From Anisakis pegreffii (lineage: Eukaryota > Nematoda > Chromadorea > Rhabditida > Anisakidae), in the NCBI GenBank assembly GCA_035041965.1, contig JAPYMA010003045.1:304707-368706 (forward strand): DNA of 64,000 nt. The letters run 5' to 3'. The notes beneath the pieces are model-generated. The model was not told where the DNA came from. It ran no database searches and worked only from the letters and a program-made list of their open reading frames with translations. Shown here one piece after another: positions 50,983 through 62,000 of this stretch. How positions within the stretch are numbered: the stretch's first letter is position 1; the number at the start of each line of letters is the position of its first letter. A program made the translations under genes and the position numbers.

Positions 50983-53227
50983 GAGGCAGTGAATAATATC
51001 GAGGGCCTCCGAAAATTCGATAGTGCACTGGATCCCTGAACCGTGCTCAAAACAGAATGGATCATTTGGTGTTAAAATGGTGATGCAAAAACAAACACGT
51101 GAAGTGCAGTCAAGATAAACTCCACACCGAACACATACAGAACAGAACGCTTTCGTCCGTTGTGGCGATATCTTAGCGGAAGATCTTCGCGAGAGAAAAT
51201 CATTCAGTTTGTAGCCAAAATGAGCACAATTCTTGAAAACGCCGTTACTTTGATTTGTGTTGTAGTGATGACCGAGAACAAAAGGATGAGAGAAATATCG
51301 AAAATTGAGAAAATAACGAAAATTTCTGAATGCACTGATGCATGAGTAGACAATACACAAATGTTCGATCGATGAATAACATCTCGAAAAATAATGCCGA
51401 GAAGATATTCGCATAAGATAGCAATAAATTCGCATACATGTGAACGCGTGGATCTGAATATATTCCAATGCACATTTACACAAACTTTTTTGAATGTATG
51501 GATTTTCGTGATAAATATGAATGAAACGAGTATTATGACAACATAAACGAACAGTAAGAATAACTAACAATAAATACACAGAAATATAAACAATAACTAT
51601 AAATGCATATGATTAGATATACATTGTTATCAACAAAAAATGTAGAATTAATTGATAACGGGCACTCAACCCATGCAAATGGATCAGCGTAAAGCAAGTG
51701 AAAATGAACTAAAACAATGTTATGATTCCTAAAAGCAATGCGGAAGGTGATTAAACGAACATAACCAAAGGAGAGAAAGATTTCGATTCAGGCAAATACG
51801 CAACTGTCGATTGAAGATGAGCAGAAAGCAGATTAACCGTCGATTTTTTTTTCAAAAAAAGTTTTTTTCCATCAACCGACGACTGACTCCAACAATCTGT
51901 GCAAAAAGGAATGCATATATGCATAAGGATTTAAGAGATACTGGAAAGTTCTAATTGAAAGGTGGGATGATAAAATTTTCCAATTTGATTCTGCCGTATT
52001 TTTTTTGCAAATTATTAGTGAATATATACCACTTCATTTTGTGATTATCATGTGATTGGAATTATTGAATTCATTAATCGTAAGTTATCTAAAACTTAAA
52101 TACTCATTGTCAGACGAATAATGAGAAGAGAATGTTTTGAATAATGATCACTTTCTTGTCACAGCACAGCAATTAACGTTCTCTGACACTTCCGTGATTC
52201 ATACGAACAACAATCAAACGCAATAAACTATTTTTGACGTGCATTAGGAAACTTTCCACAGAACCGCATTATTAAAAATTTACAATTTGACACTATCATT
52301 AAAACTACACATATCAGCACTGTCAGTATGAAGTTAGCAGATGAGAGAATGAACACGTAACAATAACATCAATAAATATCAAATGTGTATATACATGTGA
52401 GTTCGTGCTTTCATTAAGCGTCGGGATTTGACTCACGCGCTCATCTGTGGTTAGTAATAAACTAGTAGAGAATGGAAGTAACAACGAAGGGAAAAAAGAG
52501 AAAGTGAGGGAGTGGAAGTAACAATGAATCGATGTTCTATGTTGCGAATGACTTTACATACGAATATATAAGAAATAGCACCATAAACAGAAGGAAGGAA
52601 TCAGATGCGACTATCAACGAGTGAAGAGACGATAAAGTTGAAGAAGACATAATGATTGTTTAGTGAGAAAGAAGACGAGATCAGTACGGATTACTTGAAA
52701 GTAGAATGGAAAGGGTTGGGCGAGTGATAAAGACTGTAAACAGTGCAAACATAGGAATATTGGGTTTTGCTCCTTTCGCATGAAATTTACCTCCATCCAT
52801 ACATAACAGAACTATTCTTGAGTTCAACAAAGACTAAATTCAACCGAAATAAGTAATAGCACAGATAAATTCCTGGACAGGCTAAACAGCGATCGATGAG
52901 AGTCGTTTAAGACGAACAAGTGAAATAAATAAAAGCCCTAACGACATGAACCAGTCGAAGGTGACGTTTGCGTAAATAAATCTTCTTCTCGACTCATTTC
53001 CTTCACTCACCATTGGCTAGTCGCAAACAACTCATTTGATTTCCTATTTTTCACATCTCGGTCTTTCAGCACCATGCTATAAATACCTCTAATTAACCGA
53101 AATATGCTCGTACCAACTATTTTCTTGTTGCAAATACACTAACAGTGAGTAAGTAATCAACTCCCAGACGAATGATTGTTCCCACTTCCAACTGAAATTA
53201 ATCCCCATATTCAGAGTTTATGCTTAT

Positions 53228-53306
53228 TATTATATTTATCATTACACTTATTATACTTAATATTAACACACTATTATACTCATTATTGTTATTATTACGT
53301 ATTACT
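53228..53306. other. AT-rich spacer at the palindrome centre
   Basis: 79 bp, almost entirely A and T with ATT/TTA words. The flanking arms resume as AGAGTTTATGCTTAT on the left and its complement on the right. The spacer halves do not pair cleanly with each other, so the two arms are separated by a short unique segment and are not a perfect fold-back. Confidence 0.85.
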
Positions 53307-54640
53307 ATAAGCATAAACTCTGAATATGGGGATTAATTTCGAAGTTGGAAGTAGGAACAATCATTCGTCTGGGAGTTGATTACTTACTCACTGTTAGTGT
53401 ATTTGCAACAAGAAAATAGTCGGTACGAGCATATTTCGGTTAATTAGAGGTATTTATAGCATGGTGCTGAAAGACCGAGATGTGGAAAATAGGAAATCAA
53501 ATGAGTTGTTTGCGACTAGCCAGTGGTGAGTGAAGGAAATGAGTCGAGAAGAAGATTTATTTACGCAAACGTCACCTTCGACTGGTTCATGTCGTTAGGG
53601 CTTTTATTTATTTCACTTGTTCGTCTTAAACGACTCTCATCGATCGCTGTTTAGCCTGTCCAGGAATTTATCTGTGCTATTACTTATTTCGATTGAATTT
53701 AGTCTTTGTTGAACTCAAGAATAGTTCTGTTATGTATGGATGGAGGTAAATTTCATGCGAAAGGAGCAAAACCCAATATTCCTATGTTTGCACTGTTTAC
53801 AGTCTTTATCACTCGCCCAACCCTTTCCATTCTACTTTCAAGTAATCCGTACTGATCTCGTCTTCTTTCTCACTAAACAATCATTATGTCTTCTTCAACT
53901 TTATCGTCTCTTCACTCGTTGATAGTCGCATCTGATTCCTTCCTTCTGTTTATGGTGCTATTTCTTATATATTCGTATGTAAAATCATTCGCAACATAGA
54001 ACATCGATTCATTGTTACTTCCACTCCCTCACTGTTTCTTTTTTCCCTTCGTTGTTACTTCCACTCTCTACTAGTTTATTACTAACCACAAATGAGCGCG
54101 TGAGTCAAATCCCGACGCTTAATGAAAGCACGAACTCACATGTATATACACATTTGATATTTATTGATGTTATTGTTACGTGTTCATTCTCTCATCTGCT
54201 AACTTCATACTGACAGTGGTGATATGTGTAGTTATAATGATAGTGACAAATTGTAAATTTTTAATAATGCGGTTCTGTGGAAAGTTTCCTAATGCACGTC
54301 AAAAATAGTTAATTGCGTTTGATTGTTGTTCGTATGAATCACGGAAGTGTCAGAGAACGTTAATTGCTGTGCTGTGACAAGAAAGTGATCATTATTCAAA
54401 ACATTCTCTTCTCTTTATTCGTCTGACAATGAGTATTTAAGTTTTAGATAACTTACGATTAATGAATTCAATAATTCCAATCACATGATAATCACAAAAT
54501 GAAGTGGTATATATTCACTAATAATTTGCAAAAAAAATACGGCAGAATCAAATTGGAAAATTTTATCATCCCACCTTTCAATTAGAACTTTCCAGTATCT
54601 CTTAAATCCTTATGCATATTTGCATTCCTTTTTGCCAGAT

Positions 54641-54699
54641 TGTTGGAGTCAGTCGTCGGTTGAAGGAAATTGTTGGAGTCAGTCGTCGGTTGAAGGAAA
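54641..54699. repeat. 30-bp tandem duplication unique to the right arm
   Basis: A unit starting TGTTGGAGTCAGTCGTCGGT occurs twice in tandem (54641 and 54671). The left arm has one copy (complement at about 51870-51896). It accounts for nearly all of the length difference between the inner arm ends. Confidence 0.95.
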
Positions 54700-55582
54700 A
54701 AAATTTTTTTTGAAAAAAAAATCGACGGTTAATCTGCTTTCTGCTCATCTTCAATCGACAGTTGCGTATTTGCCTGAATCGAAATCTTTCTCTCCTTTGG
54801 TTATGTTCGTTTAATCATCTTCCGCATTGCTTTTCGGAATCACAACATCATTTTAGTTCGTTTTCACTTTCTTTACGCCGATCCATTTGCGTGGGTTGAG
54901 TGCTCGTTATCAGTTAATTCTACATTTTTTGTTGATAACAATGTATATCTAATCATATGCATTTATAGTTATTGTTTATATTTCTGTGTATTTATTGTTA
55001 GTTATTCTTACTGTTCGTTTATGTTGTCATAATACTCGTTTCATTCATATTTATCACGAAAATCCATATATTCAAAAAAGTTTGTGTAAATGTGCATTGG
55101 AATATATTCAGATCCACGCGTTCACATGTATGCGAATTTATTGCTGTCTTATGCGAATATCTTCTCGGCATTATTTTTCGAGATGTTATCCATCGATCGA
55201 ACATTTGTGTATTGTCTACTCATGCATCAGTGCATTCAGAAATTTTCGTTATTTTCTCAATTTTCAATATTTCTCTCATCCTTTTGTTCTCGGTCATCAC
55301 TACAACACAAATCAAAGTAACGGCGTTTTCAAGAATTGTGCTCATTTTGGCTACAAACTGAATGATTTTCTCTCGCGAAGATCTTCCGCTAAGATATCGC
55401 CACAACCGACGAAAGCGTTCTGTTCTGTATGTGTTCGGTGTGGAGTTTATCTTGACTGCACTTCACGTGTTTGTTTTTGCATCACCATTTTAACACCAAA
55501 TGATCCATTCTGTTTTGAGCACGGTTCAGGGATCCAGTGCACTATCGAATTTTCGGAGGCCCTCGATATTATTCACTGCCTC

Positions 55583-55632
55583 CCACGAGAGTAGGTAACG
55601 GGGTCCTCCGACCCCGTTACCTACTCTCGTGG
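55583..55632. repeat. 23-bp perfect GC-rich hairpin, right arm
   Basis: Exact mirror of 50933-50982, loop CTCC at 55606-55609. No base difference from the left arm was seen, although neighbouring DNA has diverged. Confidence 0.95.
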
Positions 55633-56721
55633 ACCTCCGACCCTACCCTCAGTTATTGGCGATCCCGCGAGTTTGATTCCGCCCTCGATTGAACTCTAGT
55701 TGATATGAACGTTCCATGAACACCGTTCTAAATGTAGAATACTCACTTTTATAGCAAATATACGAGAGAAACACATAAGAAAAATGCCCATCGCATATTA
55801 ATGGGTCAATTTCGCAGGTTTGGATGGATTGTGTAATAATGATCGTCAAATTTCTCTTCGCTGAATTAGTCGAGAAGTTTGTTTGCTATTCGCTCATAAG
55901 TCATTCAGCGAGTGAACTTTCATATTGTCGAGCACAGTTTGACGTAAATGCCTGTGTGTTTAGTATAAGAATAAGTATCGATTGATCAGTGATAAAGCGA
56001 ATGTATTGTGAGGATGCATGCTGCCTAAAGTGTGGTGTGGACTTTTGGCGTTTGATACGTTGCTTATCAATACGCAGATGATTGATGTATATCATGACCA
56101 ACTGCAAATTAATAAACACGAACTTCTGCTTAGCTTTATATATTTATTGCATTTCATTTAAACAATATAATATTTGTTTATTTTGATCGTAAATCAATCT
56201 CACCCATTCATTATTGTAGCACAACAAGCGATATTTTTATTGAATCGTTTCGCTCGGAATGAATTTTTGTTGAATTCATCCATTCATTTATTCATTGGTT
56301 CGTTCGTTCCACAGCACAATGGCAATTAGGTTTATTCAATCGATAAATTGTCTGTCCATTGCGACCGATCAAGATTTTGAGCAGATGTTGAGTTTAGTGA
56401 TGACGTTGAGAGTTTTTTGATGAAGGAAACTCTCTGATGATGCATTTTCACTTAAATATCAGTCGAAATTTATAGTGCTTAAAATATCTTTCGAAGCGAT
56501 GTTAAATAGCAATACAATAACGTAATAATAATACCAATTTGGTTATTTTCAGTGTAACGCACAAATGGATTTGTGTCGTTATCTTTTATAAAACACCATT
56601 TTGAATCAGCAATAATATTAACTAAAAACCGGTCGTTCAATTTCTTTCCTAATGGAGTTGACAGTTTATTTGTGATGATCGTTTTGCTGACTCTTCATCC
56701 CTTGAAAATTCAATTTGTATA

Positions 56722-56753
56722 CTATTATTATTATTATTATTATATATTATTAT
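56722..56753. repeat. ATT microsatellite, right arm
   Basis: Counterpart of 49816-49842, with an inserted TATA interruption and a different length. Confidence 0.9.
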
Positions 56754-56757
56754 GTCA

Positions 56758-57161
56758 TATCTTGTCATTATTACTGCATTTTATCATTATTATCAGTAAA
56801 TTATTGTTACTACATTATTATCGGAACGCTGAATTATTATCTGATGTAGTTGTTTCGGCAGTTAACATCGCGTTATACCATAATGATAGATGGCAACGTA
56901 ACATTCATAGCAATATTCGTAGAAATGGTAGTGGTAATTGCGATAGCATGAGATATTTGTGAAGAGTTGAGATTGCTAAACGCTCACGATCAGCTTCGCT
57001 TATTGCACTCATTATCAGAGCTATGCGTATTTGTTCTCGATAGTCTGCGACGTGAAGTTGATCGTTGCGCATTTATGTATTCGCAGTCATTATTCGGTCA
57101 TTTATTTACAGTTGGTTCTGCGAACAAAAAATATTTAGCACATTTATTAGGTATTAACTAA
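56758..57161 (+). pseudogene. Coding-like fragment with a frame break, right arm
   Basis: Mirror of 49408-49807 with the same frame break (TGA at 56960 in the first frame; an in-frame TGA at 56949 limits the second). It lies about 1.9 kb upstream of the first identified OSBP exon on the same strand, so it could be part of that gene's 5' region or its remains. Confidence 0.3.
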
Positions 57162-58770
57162 TGATTGTGTGGGCTGTCTAGTAATTTGATATCGATATAA
57201 GTACTTTGGATTTTTGAGGATTACATCTGATTTTGTTATTCATTTGGGATATTCGCTCTCGGAAAGAAGCGCTTAGCGTAAATACAGTAGAATGCGGCTG
57301 TATTTACCATTTAGCAGAGTACAATTAACAGTGATTACGGTAAGAAGGTTTCTCGGCTGTTTGTTCCAAAGTAGCATTACTCTTTATCTTAAAATATCTC
57401 AATAGTGTGTTATATAAGGAAATTGTTTTGCTGTCATTTTTTGTTAATTTCTGGTTAATGTTCTTAGGCAGTCTTACAATGTATAAATTCACTGAATAAT
57501 AAAGATACTAACAATCAGGTAATCAATCAGGTATTGCGCAGGTAAAGATCTGTACCAGTGATTTCGGCGCTATTTAGCTTCGTATTTCCTTTTATCAGTT
57601 CCATAGTGCCATTCCCCCTTCAACAATACGACTACTGCTTTCTCTTCACCACCGACAATCTTTTTATGTCGAAAAAAAACATGAATTAGATGGAGAACAT
57701 GAAGCTGATCCAGTGAGCAAAATGTTTATTGTCAAAATTCGTTGATAGTATCAAATGAATCACTTCCTTGAGATCAGATAAGCACTTTGAAAATATTCTT
57801 AAACGTTCTCACAAGAACTGTTTTTTTAAGGAATCAGTCAACATTGATTTGTCAGCCTACACAATTTCCCCTGCCATGCGAACTACTGATTTGTAACTCA
57901 AATGTTGTGATTTTACCGGTCTCTTTGGTGCTGTCTTCAAGATCAGCCTGACAATGAGTTTACTTATGAAGAGATGATCGTTCTCAAGTGATAATAGCGA
58001 AGCATGAATATTTAGTGTGGAGCAGTACATGCTCATGCTTTTTTTTTGAGACTCAACACGAAACAATAGCTTCAACAAGATCGTCGGCATGCCAGAGACA
58101 TGATAGAATCGTACTCCAACAGTTTCAGCATGTGACAAAGAAAGTGTGCTTAATATTCATCAAGAAATTTAATTGATATCAAGCAAGTGTTTTTTTGTTG
58201 TTGTTTGTTATGAATTGAATGAAAAATGTCCAATGTAACATGTCAAAATCAGAAATGAAGTAAACGAGGTGGAACTGTCTGGTTGAGCGTTGCGTTGCGC
58301 ACCTCGAATTTACCGTCCCAAAGCACAGTATTATCATTCGTGATCTAGAAGAAACACCCTACGTTACATGGGAAAGTAGTATACTAAAAGTTTCTGGTAC
58401 GATGATGCATCTGCATTGTCCTTATAAATGTGGTATATCGTTGTACCTGTGTCAAAAGTTCATTGCTTTTTGCGTCACTGATTATTCGCCTTCATTTTGT
58501 TCGTTATTATATGGTCGGTTGAACATGTAATAATTAATTCGGGAATTTTTTTGTATTGATATGAAATTTTGAGAAGTTGTTTACTGGAGTAGAGTGTTTG
58601 CGATTGTTGGAATATATTCATTATTGTTGAGTGTATTATTATTGTTGTGTTTGAGAATTTATTGGAGTAGAGTATTTATAATATTTTCAATATTGTTGTT
58701 CATTATGGGTTGTTGAAGTGGATCAGTGAATTGTATAATGAGAATTGCTAATGTAGTGCAGATTGGTTTG

Positions 58771-58946
58771 TTAAGGAGAGTTGAATGAAATTGTGGTAAA
58801 CGATTGATTGCGAGGTGTACGTGGATTACGTGGAATATTGTTTGATTTCGATTCGGTCACAGCTCTGTGTGTTTGTACAAAATTTGCACTGTTCGCAGTA
58901 TTAGGTGTCATCGTGTTGTCATGAATGTGATTACATATCAGTAGCT
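58771..58946 (-). CDS. Possible last exon of an unidentified gene, right arm
   Basis: Mirror of 47621-47796 with one visible amino acid change (Ala to Thr). Same caveats: no upstream exon or family recognised. Confidence 0.22.
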
Positions 58947-59051
58947 GAATAGACAAATCGTCAGTTGTTAGTCTCAAAAAGTGAAACAACCATTGAGATG
59001 GATAGTGAAACTGATTAGCGTTGATTGTGAATAAGTTTATTAATATTTCAG

Positions 59052-62000
59052 CATTTTTGGAAAGTGACGAAGAGTTTCACGACGCTTCCGATAAAATGAA
59101 TAATGATTCGCGGAGCGATGATCGGTTTGTAGTTTCTTTTTTTTTCAAAAAACTTATCGGTTTCATGTCATATCGATCTCTCTATAATCCATAACAACAT
59201 TCCATTTCTGAGCGTGCTGCCGTTCTCGTAATTATTTCTATCATAAATATGATAACGGCTGTAATTCTCTTCATTCGCTTCTTCTCGAAGGCTGAAATTC
59301 TTCCCGAAGAGTTTGTACGCCTAGATGACAGTTGTTGAAGAAAATTGCCTGGTATTTGAAGGAAATCCAATTCATCGCATACCGGTTCAGTGTGTGAGGA
59401 GGCGGATCGGGCATTATTTGATGCCGAAATTGTGACACCTTCCGCCGCATCTGTTCAGGTTCAACAGTTTAGATTTCTTTTTTTTTAAATTTCCAATATC
59501 GAGACTCAGCACAGTGGGAAATTTAGTCAACATCTGAAAACATCAAGAACAAACTCATACGAACAAATGGAAAATTTCAATGGCACTGAATATTGCAATT
59601 TTGAATTGGAGGTTTTTGGGTCCTCTGATAACGAGATGATTTTTTGTGGCAATAAATTTTTGCAGTGCATGTCAACACCTTGGTATCAATTAGTTTTTTG
59701 AATGCTTTGACTTACTTGATGATTCAGTTTTCTCTTCATTCGTTAGTTGCCTAGAACTGTTAATTATGAAGCGGTAATTATGTAATAGAATAATGGATGA
59801 TTTTAAAATAAATTTCAGTATAATGCAGGGTCAAGACCGTTAGTTCCTCGCGTCGATCATCAGTCGGTTGCCAAACGGAGACGAACGCGAATACCCGATC
59901 GACCGCAAGTATCGCTTAATTTATGGTCAATTATGCGAAATTGCATTGGCAAAGAACTCTCAAAAATACCTATGCCGGTTTGTTGCTGTTTCGTTTTGTT
60001 TTGCTCTTCTCATGTTGCAGATTGTTGGGGGGGGAGGGAGGAGGGTGGAGCACAAAGAGCACATATTCTTAGTAATTGTGGCACATGTTTTCTCATGGCT
60101 GAGCTTTGAAAACACACGTAATGATTCGTAATTTGTTGTTCTGTTTACTCGGTTAATTCAGCTCATAATCTTCGAGTAATTTTTCGCCAAGCAAACGATT
60201 ATTAATGGTATGGTTACAAATACGAATGTTCGTACTTTGCTGTCATAGGCTGAAAGCCTCTAAAATACATCGTTGAACGTTCAATAAAGTATGAATGAAA
60301 TGAATTCCAGGTGAATTTCAATGAGCCATTATCAGTGCTGCAGCGAATCTCTGAAGATCTAGAGTATTCTTATTTGCTGGATATGGCCGCAGATTGTAGT
60401 GATTCGCTAGAGCAAATGTGCTACATTGCTGCTTACGCGGTAAGTTCATATTCGACGACCGGTAATCGAACAACGAAACCGTTCAATCCACTGCTCGGTG
60501 AAACGTTCGAATGTGATCGTATGGCTGATCTCGGATGGAAATCGCTCGCCGAACAGGTAACACGTTTTGTATGCTCGATAGAAGGTTTTCACCATCACTA
60601 CTAATAGCAATCAGTTCAGCAATTCCATTCATCGATGTATGATCATTAAGGTTTCGCATCACCCACCAATAACCGCTCATCATGCAGATGGTCGAAAATG
60701 GACGGTACATCAAGACTTTACGATGACTTCACGATTCCGTGGAAAATACCTCTCTGTTATTCCGATTGGCTATTCACATGTTCAGGTTGGTTTTTATCCA
60801 TCACTTTCATATCTTTCTTTGAACAAAACTTCCGACAACTCAATTGTTGATAGTTTGAAGCCATTTGAATATGAAATGTTAGTATTGTTACTGTCATCAG
60901 ACGTTTTATCATCAACAGATTTGCTGGATTTTTCACGCTGTATTCTTGAATAAAGTGTTTGCTTGAATTTTTTATAGTCGTTCTTTTTATCAGTAAGTGT
61001 TGCTGATTGCAGTTGAGTTTTATCACTAATCGAATCGCTCCCTCATTATCGAATGATTTAATCAGCATTGGTTCCTCTGGCACAGGATTTTTTCGAATAA
61101 GATGACAGTGATAAGTAGCGCAATAATAATAATGATAATAATAATGATATAATAATAATAGTAATAAAATAATAATATAATAACAATAATAATAAAAAGA
61201 ACAATAATGGAAACCATGACATGATGATGATAGCAAAACATTTAAAAAAGGAAGTAATTTTATAAAAATTTCAGTTTCGAGGTCAGAAAAATATCTACTC
61301 ATTTAAAAAAGTAACAACAACAGTTCATAATATAATTGTTGGTAAATTGTGGATTGATAACCACGGTGAAATGGTCATTGATAACCATGCAACCGGCGAT
61401 AAATGCTTCCTGAAATTCCATCCGTACAGCTACTTCTCCAGGGAAATACCTCGCAAGGTTATTTTATTTCTTCCATTTTCTTGAAGCGTCAGATTGTAAA
61501 TTCATGAAATTTTTTGTGTAATGAAAATGGTAACGTTGCAAACAATGATGATAATATTAATAGCCGTTCTGTTAATTGTAAAAGTTTATCAGCATTAGTG
61601 AATGCTAAAATTATGCTCAGGTGACGGGTTTAGTAAAGAATAGCAAAGGAAAAGTGGAGTGGATTATTCAAGGAACGTGGGATAAAAGTTTGGATATGTT
61701 AAGAGTGATCAAAGATAATGATAACAAAGGCGAAAAATCTGTTTTTGAAACAGGTCCTCCACTGCGTATGTGGACCGTTAATCCGCCCTAGTGAGTTTCA
61801 TTTTCAATCAGTCACTTATGAATTTGCGTCAATCAGTTTTATCGTTTCTTCAGTTTCTTTACCGAAACTTCTTTCTTGATGTATTGATTGTGTTGTTACA
61901 TTTGCCAACAATTTCTTCGTTAAGTCAGCTCTCCAGTTTCGTGAATTAGATTCTGCTCGCTGTATCTCTGTATCAGTTAGTACTGATTAAAGATCTCATA

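Larger units (their letters stand above)
42565..53227 (+). repeat. Left arm of a 21.4 kb inverted repeat
   Basis: Position x in this arm matches the complement of about 106565 - x in the right arm. The sum is 106564-106567 over most of the arm and 106534 at the inner end, the drift reflecting small indels and a 30-bp duplication on the right. I checked the match at the outer edge (42565 pairs with 64000), at every OSBP exon, at a GC-rich hairpin and at the inner edge. Spot checks show scattered substitutions at roughly the half-percent to one-percent level. The outer boundary is not visible because the right arm runs off the window. Confidence 0.97.
47515..53227. other. Inner half of the left arm, no confirmed gene
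   Basis: This should contain the 5' part of the left OSBP gene if it exists. I searched the reverse strand for the PH-domain pattern (Gly-Trp-Leu ... Arg-Trp-Phe-Val-Leu) and found none. It contains fragments of uncertain status at 47611-47796 (+) and 49408-49807 (-), a 202-codon frame at 50971-51579 (-) that looks noncoding, and a 23-bp hairpin. Confidence 0.6.
53307..59051. other. Inner half of the right arm, no confirmed gene
   Basis: Mirror of 47515-53227. I checked the Trp codons on the + strand for a PH domain without success. It holds the right-arm copies of the same uncertain fragments and the hairpin. Confidence 0.6.

Noticed and set aside
54986..55594. 202-codon open frame present in both palindrome arms (mirror at 50971-51579)
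   Set aside because: Length looked promising, but the visible differences between the arms all change amino acids, the composition is rich in Cys, Tyr, Phe and Ile, and no family is recognised. It ends inside the GC-rich hairpin, which looks accidental.
58230..58460. Possible PH-domain exon upstream of right OSBP copy
   Set aside because: Translated in three frames; stops interrupt every frame and no PH-domain pattern appears.
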